From the NCBI GenBank assembly GCA_033002965.1, contig JAURVB010003404.1:26511-90510 (forward strand): DNA of 64,000 bases, given 5' to 3'. The DNA is from Piper betle (Eukaryota > Streptophyta > Magnoliopsida > Piperales > Piperaceae). A program made the position numbers and the translations under genes. Of this stretch, positions 37,701-47,930 are shown one piece after another. The notes beneath the pieces were generated by a model. That model did not search any database, was not told where the DNA came from, and saw only the letters and a list, made by a program, of their open reading frames with translations. Every line of letters begins with the position of its first letter. Within the stretch, counting starts at the first letter, position 1.

Positions 37701-38444
37701 ACCGCACATCAATTCATTATGTAGAAAGAACTTCAACGCGAGTTGGAACAACCTGAAGCTGGAATAAGATCTTCTCAAAGGAGGGAATTTTCTTCCACCA
37801 TGGGCGGGTACATTTTACTTACCCTTAAAAAGTTTGTTGGTTGACATGCATATTCAATAAAAACATGGTTACTGCTCTCCTCTCTATGTCAATTTAATCT
37901 GGATAAAGCATGCAAATTTATTTAATATGCATATGCAATAAAAACTTGGTGACTCTTCTCTAATCTATGCCAATTAAACTGGATAAAGCATGCAAATATT
38001 TGGCTTTTTATGCTACAGCCGACCAAGAGACCGGCATCGAGAAAGAGAAACTGGCAGGGGTGGGGCTGAGGGTAGTTTGAGATCCAGCAGCAGAGACCAA
38101 GAGCCAGGACAAGCACCAACCAACCAGTCGACATCCATGCCATCCATTGTTTTAAGTGGATCCCGTACATTCGCAGGCCAGACACCTACAATCTTACAAT
38201 CAAGAGAACGTACAGAGGATCACAATAGCGCAGGAGGATTAGAAGAAATCTTTGAGGGGGCAGGGACCAAGGTGACAATGGTAGCATGGGTGACCCAGAA
38301 TTGTCTTCAGCTTTTGAGCCGTCACTGGGGAGCTTTGGTTTGGCTCATAAACAAGGATCTCGTTCTAGCAAGTCAAGGCAAATATTAGAGAGAAGAGAGA
38401 GAGACTCAAGAAGGGAAGGGAAGTGGGAAAGAAAACAGCCGTAG
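25787..38444 (+). CDS. Large conserved plant protein: discoidin/XRCC1-like N-terminus, helical-repeat middle, coiled-coil tail (26 exons)
   Basis: Exons: 25787-25957, 27464-27544, 27698-27835, 28136-28246, 28324-28374, 28509-28609, 28797-28887, 29705-29842, 29917-30177, 30272-30350, 30450-30538, 30616-30699, 30814-30888, 30967-31014, 31390-31485, 31779-32005, 32103-35607, 35828-35923, 36050-36133, 36288-36359, 36451-36565, 36667-36721, 37271-37399, 37480-37597, 37725-37807, 38019-38444. About 2,175 residues once four one-base breaks (near 32454, 34604, 35216, 38258) are allowed for. Residues ~15-165 (NILDQDLRTHWSTG, KEWILLELE) resemble a galactose-binding-like F5/8C or XRCC1 N-terminal fold. 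The middle is leucine-rich and helical, suggesting ARM/HEAT repeats. Residues ~1900-2000 are a Glu/Arg coiled coil, then a Ser/Arg-rich tail. I recognise it as a conserved plant protein but know no function. The end of exon 17 is uncertain (35607 or 35580). Confidence 0.88.
25925..26735 (+). repeat. Decaying tandem array of the exon 1 3' end plus intron start
   Basis: Starting at 25925 (AACACCAAGGAGTGGATACT in exon 1) the sequence through the splice donor and the next ~100 bp of intron recurs at about 26066, 26201, 26345, 26476 and 26620, with period 131-145 bp. Each copy has a version of CTCGAGCTCGAG, then TTTGTTGTATT.. and TTTAGTTGATGATGATTG. The true donor GAG|GTTG reads GAAATTG, GAGATTC and similar in later copies, so most pseudo-donors are lost. 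A further partial copy is at about 27120-27190, beyond a 359-bp insertion. Confidence 0.85.
26739..27097. mobile_element. MITE-like insertion in intron 1, 359 bp
   Basis: AT-rich insertion that splits the intron 1 array. It is flanked by ATTTTAA at 26732-26738 and 27098-27104. Inverted similarity lies near the ends: ctatata…caccttt…TTTAGTGGGTCC (26743-26786) against the reverse complement of 27010-27060 (ctatata…caccttttttagtgggt). The outermost bases do not pair well, so the class is uncertain. Confidence 0.45.
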
Positions 38445-39476
38445 TCATGTTCTCCAAGCAGGTCATCTCTTTTACCTCAATTGAAACAGTTTTAGTGTAA
38501 ATAGAGATGGAGAATAATTAAGCCAGTTCAGATGCAATGAAAAGATAAGTTTTTAAATGGGTTCCGTCGAACTAGTTAAACTTCCTTGTCTTTCATATCT
38601 GTAATGCATATTTTGGCAATCTTTTGATGTTTCCTTTTACAGAGGCTTGTGCCTAAGAGAGTTCGGTTTTTGTTTTTTCATTTACAAACAACATTGGGAG
38701 ATGATAGAAGTGCTAAGAGAATGTTGCTGTGTAATGCTATCCATTTTGCACCTCTTATCTCAAGTGCTGGACAAGGGTTAGTTCAACGAACTCTTGCTTG
38801 GCTAGTATATCATGTGGAAACCCCATCGACAATGTCTTCACAAGTTTTTATTTTGAGAATCTAACTTGGTTCAATTTTACATGAAAAAATAGTTTAAGTT
38901 CTAAGATGATGCCTTCATTTTTTTAAAATATCGTGCCAGTAAATGTGCCACCAATGTTGCTTTAATCAGCAACCATATGGGTTGCTCGAATTTAGCATTC
39001 CAGGGAGAGACCTTAAGGGTCTTTTTGCAATAGTTTGCTATATGATTTTTTTTACCCTTTTCTTTTCCCATTCATTCCCACTGTGAAATTGCCGTGTATT
39101 CATACTAGACATGGATGGCCAAAAGACCAAATTTCAGTCATAGCATTTGTAATCGAGTTGGTTGATTTATTTATTTTACTAAAAATAAATAGAACAATCA
39201 GTTGGCCATAGTCAATAGAATTGTCTGATAATCATTCACTCGTTAACATATTCCAAGCTACATATCTGCAGGTACGCAAGAAAATTATCAAACTTCTTAC
39301 TTCTAGCTTGAACCATCTTTAAAACAAACCATAATCTTGAAAAATAAAACCTGGAAAACAGAGAGATAAATCTATAAATCCCTACCACAATCAGTTGGCC
39401 ACCATAATCTTCAAGTAATCTATAATAACACTACATTTACATAACCTAATAGTACAATGATAATATTTGTTTTGGT
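38445..39476. other. 3' UTR of the large gene and convergent intergenic region
   Basis: After the TAG (38442-38444) AAGCAG|gtcatc and ttttacag|aggctt (about 38460 and 38641) look like a 3' UTR intron. The 71-codon open frame at 38649-38864 would lie in the UTR and shows no motif. 38900-39476 is AT-rich spacer between the two convergent genes. Confidence 0.5.
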
Positions 39477-40991
39477 CTAACTTCTTTTCCCTTTCTTATC
39501 TCCCAAGCTTACCATCTTCTTCTGTGATCGCCGGCGACTCAACAGCAGTACCGGCTGTCTCCGCCTGCCAACCTTCATGCCGCGGCCGCCTCCTCTTCGC
39601 CCCCACAAGCACCGCTGCTTCACGGACTCGCCCGACGGACCCGATACACCTTCCCTCCTCCCAGCCACTCCCTTCTCCGGTCTCCACACGTACCTCGCCA
39701 GCCGCTCTAACACCTCCACAAGACGGCCATGGCAGTGGTGGTGGTGGTGGTGGTGGAAGATGATAGCCATCTTGTTCTTTAGCCTCTTCAACCTGCCTTC
39801 CTTCCATTGCTGGTCTCTTCTCAGCCGCTCCGATATCATCTGATGTGCAAAGCTCCGGTCACTCTCGTCGAGAAACATAGATGGACCAATGTACGTTCTA
39901 TGATCTGCAACAATGCGGTTCTTGTTTCTACCATTGTTGCGATGCACCACTAGCTGTTTACTTCGTCTAGGTGAACCACCATGCATGGATTTGATCTTGT
40001 CGTTCTTATAACACTCGGAAGATTCCAACTTGTTATGCATGGGAGATGCTGATGATACGTACCGTTCTTCATTGATGTTGCGGGCATGGCGGCCATGCTT
40101 GCGATTACTCAAATCCAATCGTTTCGACGTTGCTTCGCTCGAATCATACTCACAATGATCAACCTTTGCATTTTTAGTGCCATGTTTGATCTCTTTCTTT
40201 ACCACATCACGTCTTTCTTCTTCATTAATGTTGCACTTGCATGTTCTTGATCCATCCCATAACGAGTCGGAATATTCCAATTTGTTATGCACCGGAGATG
40301 ATGATGATACGTACTGTTCTTCATCGATCTTGTGGGCATGGCGACGATGCTTCCGACTACTCAAATCCAATCGTTTCGACGTTGAATTCATCGAATCATA
40401 CTCACGATGATTAACCTTCGCATTTTCCTTGACATGTTTGATCTCTTTCTCTACCAATTCACGTCTTTCTTCTTCATCATTGGACCTGCATGATGCTCTT
40501 GTTGATCTATCCCATATTGGTGAATCTCTGCTACTAGGATCACGATGCTTGCTCCGACGCCTCGGGTTTGGACTTGGAGTGACCGCCGATGCATCTGTCG
40601 ACGCTCTTCTCTCTGTTTTTCTCCTATCTCTGTACCCGCCATGGCCCTTCTCCGGTCTCTTCCTTTCATGTCTAGGACGGCTGCTTCTCCTTGACGTCCT
40701 CTTTGATGTTTGGCAACGAGCACTCCTAGACATCGATACATCCATGGACATGGCTTCCTCGGCTTTTCTTCGATCTCTGTGGCCGCCATTAATGCCCTTC
40801 TCCGGCCTCTTCCTATCATGTTCTCGACGGCTGCTTCTCCTCCTCGTCGTCTTTGGTGGTGGGTAAAGAGCGTTCGTAGCGTCTTCTCTGATCAATGTCA
40901 ATGAAGAAGACGAGGCTTCAAGATCACACATCTCTGATTTCGACGACTTTGCATGCCTTCTTCTGTGATTTGCCAACATCGACTCGGACAT
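39477..40991 (-). CDS. Arg/Ser/Lys-rich intronless protein with internal duplications and poly-His tract
   Basis: A single 504-codon frame from ATG at 40991. The protein is very basic and Ser-rich. It has two internal duplications: about residues 50-80 and 100-130 (KRPEKG, RDRRK), and a longer unit of about 84 residues at about 147-230 and 231-317 (IWDRS/LWDGS, NEEERR, KRLDLS.RKH, VSS.SP.HNKLE). Residues ~355-420 (YIGPSMFLDESDRSFAHQMI, ERLRRDQQWKEGRLKRLKNK) are the least repetitive and most protein-like, followed by IIFHHHHHHHCH. I do not recognise a characterised family; RS-rich composition is compatible with a nuclear role but proves nothing. CTCCGACAG|GAAC just upstream and AAT|GTAAGT near 41207 suggest a 5' UTR intron. 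It converges on the large gene. Confidence 0.72.
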   Translation of the reverse strand: MSESMLANHRRRHAKSSKSEMCDLEASSSSLTLIREDATNALYPPPKTTRRRSSRREHDRKRPEKGINGGHRDRRKAEEAMSMDVSMSRSARCQTSKRTSRRSSRPRHERKRPEKGHGGYRDRRKTERRASTDASAVTPSPNPRRRSKHRDPSSRDSPIWDRSTRASCRSNDEEERRELVEKEIKHVKENAKVNHREYDSMNSTSKRLDLSSRKHRRHAHKIDEEQYVSSSSPVHNKLEYSDSLWDGSRTCKCNINEEERRDVVKKEIKHGTKNAKVDHCEYDSSEATSKRLDLSNRKHGRHARNINEERYVSSASPMHNKLESSECYKNDKIKSMHGGSPRRSKQLVVHRNNGRNKNRIVADHRTYIGPSMFLDESDRSFAHQMISERLRRDQQWKEGRLKRLKNKMAIIFHHHHHHHCHGRLVEVLERLARYVWRPEKGVAGRREGVSGPSGESVKQRCLWGRRGGGRGMKVGRRRQPVLLLSRRRSQKKMVSLGDKKGKRS

Positions 40992-41808
40992 GATCTAAGC
41001 CGTAGTTCCTGTCGGAGATTTTGTTACCAAACAAACATCAAAATCTATCTACCTATAAACTGATTTGCATGATTATCGAATAACTACTCAAAGTCAAGGA
41101 GGCGACCCATTTTACATGAAGCAAACACAAAGCATGGATCAAAGTGGGAACTGTTGATGAACATGACCCAAAAAAATAGTAGCAACCTTTGTGCTGGACT
41201 TACATTAGGAGAATATCTTCATGTCCAGACTTCGGAAACGAGGAGAATGCAGGAAATGGAAGAAGAGCGAGGAACGGTGTTTTTCACCGAGAGCGAGGAA
41301 TAACCAACGTTTCCCTCGCAACGAAACGTTGCGTCCTTTCCTTGTTCATGATGAGAAGGTTTGGGAAAGAGAGTGGTGCGAAGCCCAAGATCGGTCTGCA
41401 ACTAACCGGCTTCTTGCAAATAAATTCCCCAGTTTACTTGCAAATGTAACAACCGATCATCAAAGGATAGATAGATTTTAGTAGTCATAATAATGTGTCT
41501 TCCATACCATCGCCATGGCTATACGTTACCTGCTTCTCGTAGTGTGCCGCATGAGTGAATGAACACAACCTGAGAGGAGTAATAGTTTGGCATTCATATC
41601 ATTTGGAAAAAATAAATGGTGTGGCCAACATGTGGTATTCACCCACAAAAAGCTCCGTCTTATTCTAGCACAGAAACAATCTGATTAACAAGAAATGATA
41701 TTTAACATAAGCATCTGCATTATTTCAAGGTCGGATGCAGACTTCTAGCGTTTAGAAAAAAAGCTGAACCAGATTGAGGGCATTTTCTGGAGTACGGGGA
41801 CAGGTTGC
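40992..41808. other. Spacer between the Arg/Ser-rich and Rieske genes
   Basis: Probably holds a 5' UTR exon and promoter of the minus-strand Arg/Ser-rich gene (donor-like AAT|gtaagt near 41207) and, at 41500-41808, the 3' UTR of the Rieske gene. Overlapping 60-86-codon frames at 41189-41481 have no motif. Confidence 0.4.
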
Positions 41809-44120
41809 TCAGCCAATAAGCAATTTGTTTTCATCCAAAAAACTGTAGGTGGGAACCTCCAGGTTGAAAGGTGCAGGTCCCTTCCGAATCCTGCCGGAAA
41901 TGTCATAGTGAGAACCATGGCATGGACAGAACCATCCACCAAAGTCACCGGCGTTGGGCAACGGAATGCATCCTAGATGAGTACATACGCCGACCACGAC
42001 AAGCCATTCGGGATTCTTAACCCTCTCAGTGTCTTCTTGTGGGTGTCGAAGAGATGCCACATCCACGCTGTTGGCCAGCTTAATATCATCTCCTGTTCGG
42101 TGCCTTATGAACACAGGCTTTCCACGCCACTTGACAGTCACAGTGGTACCAGGTTCAATGCTTGATAAGTCAACCTCAATGGATGCAAGAGCAAGTACAT
42201 CTTTGCTAGCAGACATGCTCAACACAAACTTTAGGATCAACAGTCGAACCAAAGAAGCATAAGCAAACCTGCCACCAGTCAGGACAAAGTAAGCAAAAGC
42301 TCGTTTGCTTGGATCACCAGGAGGGTATCGCTCATGGTTGTGCTCGTCATAAACTAGTTTAGAAGTCGGGTTCTTAACAGCAGCCACTGTGGGAGGAAGG
42401 TCTCCCAAATTTATGTCATTTCTATGCACAAGAGATTCCGATGCAAACCCTGGCCAAGTGGTACAAAATGAATTTATTATAAAAGCAAAAGACAACCACC
42501 CAGAGAAACTATGTTGTGTACACAACTAAAAGTGCAAAAGCTAGTAAAAATGTTTAAAGCTAAGTACAAGTTGATACTTATGCCCAACACAAACAGCAGT
42601 ACATTATTTTAGTTAACAAGACACCTGAATAAAAATACAAAATATAGTCCCTTCACTCCCAAAATGGAATGACAAGAATCTCAAACAAATCTTTGTACTA
42701 CCATTATCTTCTTAATATGTAACTCTCGTAACAATCATAATGATTGAATGACATTTCCCAAAGGAAGAATCATAAAGTAGACTACCTACAAACTGATCCA
42801 TTTTAGGCTCATGATTACAATGACTAGGATATTACTAACTACGAACAACAAAAAAACCATCCATTGAATTTAACCAACCATAAAAACTACAAAAAGCATT
42901 GTGAAAAATGTAATATATTATACAAGCATTTTGGTTCTTGATTTACTTCACCTATTATACTCATGGAGTAAATAACAAACAGTTCCATGAGTTTAAAGAC
43001 AAAACTAAACGAGGATGAGGATTCATTTGCATCTAATATCAACAAAATAAGCTCGAACACATTAGGTAGCCAATGACCACTCTATCCCCACGATCAGCAA
43101 GCACTGCAGTAATGAATCCAATATACCTCTTACAAGGAACATAAGTAAAAAAATGGTATTAAACACAAATATAATATTGGACAATACTCAAAGTATCAAC
43201 TCCCTATATATTATGCAGGTTACATAATGACGTAGAAGATTTTCAGTAACATAAATGGGTCATTGATATAACTATCATCAATTAGAATAACATACGGTTG
43301 AAGAAGCAAATCATCTATAAAATCAATCGCTTGATCATGAACTGATCATCATAACCAACAATATGACTATAAAAACAATATGATCATCTATAAAATCAAC
43401 ACATAAATCCAAGAATTTGAGGCAGAAAGAAGCAAAAGGGCAACAAATTGGCAATCCACAAATTTTTGTATCAATTCATATTTGATAATGGACCTACCTT
43501 GATTCTAAATTGGCCAAATTTCATATTAATTTTACTCATATGAATAACAAGTTCGACCAATTTCTTACATTTCTAATTTGTTTTTTTTTCTTCCGACGTA
43601 ATTTGCTCTAAAAATCCTTCCAAAATGAGAAACCTCGCAACTCAAATCCGCAACAAAACAAGTAACACGATGGGCATATCATTTGCCAAAATATTAAAGA
43701 GAATCACATTTAATCGTCTACTCTTTTAAATCCAAATGCTAACACATAACATCGGATCATCATAAAACGAAACACAACAATTCATCCATAAAGCCAATCA
43801 CTTTATTCATTGAAATGACCATGATAACCTGCAATTCCCATCACAGAGTCACAGACACACAAAAGCAACCATTTTTGAGGTCGAAACACCAAAAGAGACC
43901 CCAAAAAATGGCAAAACGAGACCGAACCTCGATTGGGGCAGATGAAGACAGGTCGTGCTAAGATGGGGTTGGAATCGGCACCGGCACCGGCGCCGGTGCC
44001 GGCGCCGGCGGTGGAGCTATGGAGGGGATCGGGGGAGAGGCAGGAGGTGGCGGGGATGAGGGTGGAGCGGCGGCACGAGGAAGAGAGGAAGGAGAGCCTC
44101 TTGCCGGCGATTCGCAGCAT
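41809..44120 (-). CDS. UCR1: Cytochrome bc1 (complex III) Rieske iron-sulfur protein, mitochondrial
   Basis: Exon 1 is 44120-43928 and exon 2 is 42449-41809, joined across a 1,478-bp GT-AG intron (CGAG|gttcgg, ttggccag|GGTTTG), giving 277 residues, normal for the plant protein. It passes electrons from ubiquinol to cytochrome c1 in the mitochondrial inner membrane. The 2Fe-2S ligand boxes are both present: CTHLGC and CPCHGSHYD. Other family features: [23 protein letters not shown] (transmembrane anchor and hinge), [14 protein letters not shown] and the C-terminal [10 protein letters not shown]. Exon 1 encodes an Arg/Ser-rich mitochondrial presequence containing a Gly-Ala-Gly run from a short CCGGCGCCGG repeat. 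The IRHRT and absence of a plastid presequence separate it from the b6f Rieske protein. Confidence 0.97.
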
Positions 44121-44314
44121 CTTCGCCGGCGTTCGACGGCGGTGGAGGGAGGACCAGTCTGCGCGTACGACCAGAATTCGGTATCAGAACGGTCAATAAT
44201 AAAAATAGGTAAAAGGCAAACGTACATATATATAATATCATAATAACCACTGGATTCCAATGATTTGGCTAATTTTTTAAAGATTTGTATTTATTATTAT
44301 TATTTTGCTTAACA
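44121..44314. other. Rieske upstream region
   Basis: Presumed 5' UTR and promoter. On the minus strand TATATATATG-type sequence lies at about 44223-44236, ~105 bp from the start codon, a possible TATA box. Confidence 0.4.
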
Positions 44315-44746
44315 GGGTGTTTAGTTGCATTTTTTATCATTTTTTTAGTAGAAAAAAAAACAAAGATGTGTTTGGTAGAACATATGTTATATATAAAAAA
44401 TGTAATAGCAAAAAACGTGAGAGAGAAAAAACTAGAGGGAGTCGGGTTTTTCTATTGAAAAAATATTTTCTTTTGAATTTTTCGTCCTCTACTCTAAATT
44501 ATATCGTGAGAGATAATTCAAATATGAGTGATTTTTTTGTTATATTGTTTGTAGGAAGTTTTGTATCTTTATAAGATCTCTGCATTTTTTTGTGCCAAAC
44601 ACTTTATTTTTAAAGATAAAAATAAAAATGTGTTCTACCAAACAGAATTTTGAATTATGTTGCACACAAAAATCTTACGAAAATCTTTGTGTTATCAAAA
44701 TTTATTGAGAAATTAAAAGAAAGAAAACTACAACCAAACACCACCC
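44315..44746. mobile_element. Fold-back MITE, about 432 bp
   Basis: The ends are inverted: GGGTGTTTAGTTG at 44315-44327 and CAACCAAACACCACCC at 44731-44746. Inner segments also pair: TGTGTTTGGTAGAACATATG near 44367 with AATGTGTTCTACCAAACAG near 44629. AT-rich, no coding capacity. It lies between the divergently transcribed Rieske and small two-TM genes. I see no clean target duplication, so the superfamily is undecided. Confidence 0.7.
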
Positions 44747-45679
44747 TTATAAGGTTGAAAATATAGTTGGAAGGTCTCAAATTTGATTCTTGAAAGAGAT
44801 GTGTTGTGTTCAATCCGCTTCTTAAGGAAAAGTAATTAATTGAAAAAAATTTGGTTTGATTTTATTCGAATTTAAATATGCTAGGTTATAGTCCATTTTG
44901 ACAAAAATAAAGATTTAACGAGGATTAGATCCATGAATTTAATTAGGTTACAATCAAATTTGATTAATAATTTATTAACAATATTGATTAATGTTGGTTT
45001 TAAATGAGACAAATTAATATATTTGGTACGATTAATTTAGAAATTTGAGTTCCAAGTGAGCTCACCAATTTAGAAAACTTTAGCTATGTTTTTTATTGGT
45101 GTCTTTAATATCATCAGCGGTGGACGTGTAAAAAAGATAATTTTCTCTTTTGCCATAGAAATGAATAATTTTAATTGCTCATTTATTCTTGATAAAACCT
45201 TCTATTTGAAAGAAAAAAATACATGTGTGATAAGTAATGAGTAGACACCTGTCAAATTTATAATTACAACTCAGAGTTGGAGAAGAATACTAAGCCTTAA
45301 ACACAAACAAAATTTTCATTATCTTTTAAAACATCAATCTCATCATCCCTCTTGAAAATAATAATAAAAATAATTCTTTTATCATGAGCTGGCAGTATGG
45401 GAAACTTCAATGACAAACAAGAAACAAGTTTTGAGGGGAAGGCCATAAAAAAATGTTATTTGAAAATAAAAATAAGACATGTTCTTTGAAATTTTTTTTC
45501 AATGAGCCATTGGCAGAGTTGACTTTGCAAAATGGCCATTGGAGAGGTATAAAGATCAGGCCTTGGCAAGAAAAATAAAATAAAATGTTAATTGGGTTTC
45601 TTCCATCCCATTCTCAACTCCTCTTACCCATCAATCCAAATCTGACCTTGCCGGAGACGACCAACACAAAACAGCTCCG
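44747..45679. other. AT-rich intergenic region with promoter of the small gene
   Basis: Non-coding. A plausible TATA box, GGTATAAAG at about 45547-45555, lies ~125 bp upstream of the ATG at 45680 on the plus strand. Confidence 0.45.
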
Positions 45680-45916
45680 ATGGACCGCAGAAATCTTCAG
45701 GGCTTCTTCGTTGGGATTGTGGGTGCCATCATTACCCTCTCCGCCTACTCCCAGCCATATGTCACTTCCACACAATGTATTGTGATTGGCCTCTTTGTTC
45801 TCATGTTTGGCTTGCTTGTCAAGGAGGGGCTCATCCCCTTATATCCATTTATCCACCGCCCATGTTTGCTTCTACTTGATCAAATAGATTATGAATGGTT
45901 GTGTTTTTTCTCATAA
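45680..45916 (+). CDS. Small two-pass membrane protein (78 residues)
   Basis: Single frame starting MDRRNLQGFFVGIVGAIITL. Two hydrophobic spans, roughly residues 8-24 and 33-50, are joined by a short polar loop (SQPYVTSTQ). The first ~54 residues look conserved and protein-like; residues ~55-78 (YPFIHRPCLLLLDQIDYEWL) may be lineage-specific or follow a lost stop, since the conserved part seems to end near FGLLVKEGLIPL. I know it only as a small plant membrane-protein type without assigned function. GC content is higher than the surroundings and a TATA-like sequence sits upstream, supporting a real gene. Confidence 0.7.
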   Translation: MDRRNLQGFFVGIVGAIITLSAYSQPYVTSTQCIVIGLFVLMFGLLVKEGLIPLYPFIHRPCLLLLDQIDYEWLCFFS

Positions 45917-46558
45917 TTTTACTTCTGTAATTTGTCTCTTTTTGGCATTTTTTTTTCTGTCCATTGTAGTGGACGTACGAATAATCAAGAAGATTGTACA
46001 AGTTCTGTGAAATCAGTATCTATGTTGGGTTGTTTTTTTTCCAACCTTTAGTTTTACATCATAGTTTCATTTATCTTGAGTACTCATGGAAAGAAGTCAT
46101 TCTATAACAAAACTTACATATCTATTCATGCAAAAAGAGAAAGAAGGTCGTTTGCTCTTCGTAGAAAAAACTATATATGATGCTTGTATAATCAAATTGG
46201 GCAAGAGATACCATGTTTTCCACAGATTTGCTATCAAACACTCAAACCAGATCCTACAATTACAGCACACAATTGAACTTTTCTATCTGGATTTTGTGCC
46301 GAAGCTCGAAGTGAAAATTTAGACATTGCCGTGTTCGCGTTGTTTTAATTTGTAATTTTCTCTCTTCTCACCTCGAGCTATCAAAAAGAAAAATACATTG
46401 CAATGGGAGTAGCTTCCATTGCACTGGAAAAAAATTTTAAAAATAGAAGAAAAATAAAACCTGGAAAACAGGTTTGAAGACAGTATATATAACTTTGGAA
46501 AAACTAAAACATCTCCCATGCACACGTAAAACATCCAAGGTTGGTCATGTTAACCAGT
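45917..46558. other. 3' flank of the small gene, AT-rich spacer
   Basis: Presumed 3' UTR to about 46060, then AT-rich DNA. Open frames at 46086-46322 (plus) and 46319-46534 (minus) have no motif. Confidence 0.4.
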
Positions 46559-47199
46559 TACCACACATCCAGAATCGAAAAACCAACAACAAACACAAGT
46601 AATATAATCTCCACTTCCTCTTGCAAGAGCTTCACTCGGCACCTTCCATGCAGCGGCAACGGCGTCCGAGACGACGTCCCAAAAGCCCGTCGATCGCAAT
46701 GATGAGAAACTGGAGATCTTCATCAACCATCTCCTCGTGGATGTTCGGATCGACGACAACGTACCGCTTGAAATGCCGATCACCAAACGAACGAGAATGC
46801 GTAATCATTCCATTCACGCTCCACCTCTCCCAAACAAAACGTAAAACGTCCACCGGCATCTTCTATCCGTCGTCTTTCGTCGAAAAGGACCTTAGGCGTG
46901 TGATCGATCTCGCATGGCTGCCACCGCCCTCCCGCTCTTACACATCACTGCTCTCGAGTCTTCGACATTGGCGACAAAAAACGGTCACCAATCAAGATAG
47001 CATTCATGGTTGTCAACCCACCGTCTATCTTCGGATACTTCGCGAGAAGCTCCGAGTCGGTGCAGTTGTAAGCATCCACGATGGCTGCACTGGTGTCGGA
47101 CATGAGCTTGGGACGGCGACATAGTGGGCAGCAAGAGGACCTCACGGCCATCAAAAACTCCGACAAGGCCAACGATTTGGTCTCACAGTCTTTTTCCAT
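46559..47199 (-). pseudogene. PP2C protein phosphatase pseudogene
   Basis: Pieces of a plant clade-F/PP2C-like phosphatase occur in order on the minus strand but in changing frames: KLMSDTSAAIVDAYNCTDSE and IDGGLTTMNAILIGDRFL (47120-46960), then VANVEDSRAVMCKSGRAVAA (shifted), DERRRIEDAGG, VNGMITHSRSFGDRHFKRYV with VVDPNIHEEMVDEDLQFLII (46820-46690), and FWDVVSD plus ALARGSGDYITCV (shifted again, to 46580). At least three frameshifts and a TAA after RDRSHA interrupt it. The N-terminal metal-binding segment is missing. There are no introns, so it may be a processed or 5'-truncated copy. Confidence 0.85.
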
Positions 47200-47254
47200 G
47201 TGGTCTTCCTGCCATCGGAGCTTGCACTTCCATAACTAAACTTTCCTTCATGGC

Positions 47255-47930
47255 CAAAGCCCGAGTCGGCGGCCGAGTTTAGCAAGGGGAGCGAGGGGGT
47301 CGGCGGGGCAGCGACGGGCTTCAGGACGTGGCGACACCGGGGCTGGGGGGGGTCACGGGGTAGTGAGGAGATCTGGCGTCGGGGGACAGATCTGGTGGTG
47401 AGGACCAGGGCGGGGGTGGGGAGGAGCCAGGGGAAGATCTGGCGCCTGGGCGGGGCTGGGGAGGAGAGGCTTGGCGGAGGGGGACATCTAGCGGGGGTGT
47501 GGGGGGAGACGAGGGGCCGAGCCGGGGCAGCAAGGGGCTGGGGGGGAGGAGTTTTGCCGGTAGGGGTGGCCGGGCGCCATGAGCGCAGAGCGAGCGATGT
47601 GGGACAGGGGAGCGGGCTGATCGAGGGTAGCTCAATGCAACGGTGAAAAAATAATAAATGGTATTTTCATAATTAAAATTTGATCGATCTTGACTCAGTT
47701 AAAAATAATAACTAATTCTAAAATAATTTTAAAAATATAAAAAATTATAAAATATTATAAAATCTAATATGCATTGTAATATAAAAGTGACATCAAAATA
47801 ACATATTTTATAATTAATAACTCATCGATTTTAACTAAATTAAAATTTTTATATAAGACCAATTTAGATGAATTCAACTAAAGTTCTGACCCAATTCTGA
47901 TTTTTGCAACTATAAAAATTACTATTTGAG
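47255..47930. repeat. Third GC-block/AT-block repeat, hAT-like relative
   Basis: G-rich block (47260-47640) followed by a degenerate TTGACTC..AGTTAA site near 47683 and an AT-rich block whose sequence (aaaaataataactaatt, ataacatatttta, ataactcatcga) parallels 12996-13130 and 22996-23120. It ends near CCAATTCTGATTTTTGCAAC, comparable with the hAT-like end at 23240-23265. No target duplication was found. Boundaries approximate; open frames on both strands are low-complexity. Confidence 0.5.

Noticed and set aside
38649..38864. 71-codon plus-strand frame after the large gene
   Set aside because: Lies after a probable 3' UTR intron acceptor and has no motif; more likely UTR.
41189..41481. Overlapping 60-86-codon frames upstream of the Arg/Ser-rich gene
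   Set aside because: No motif in any frame; region more likely a 5' UTR exon and promoter.
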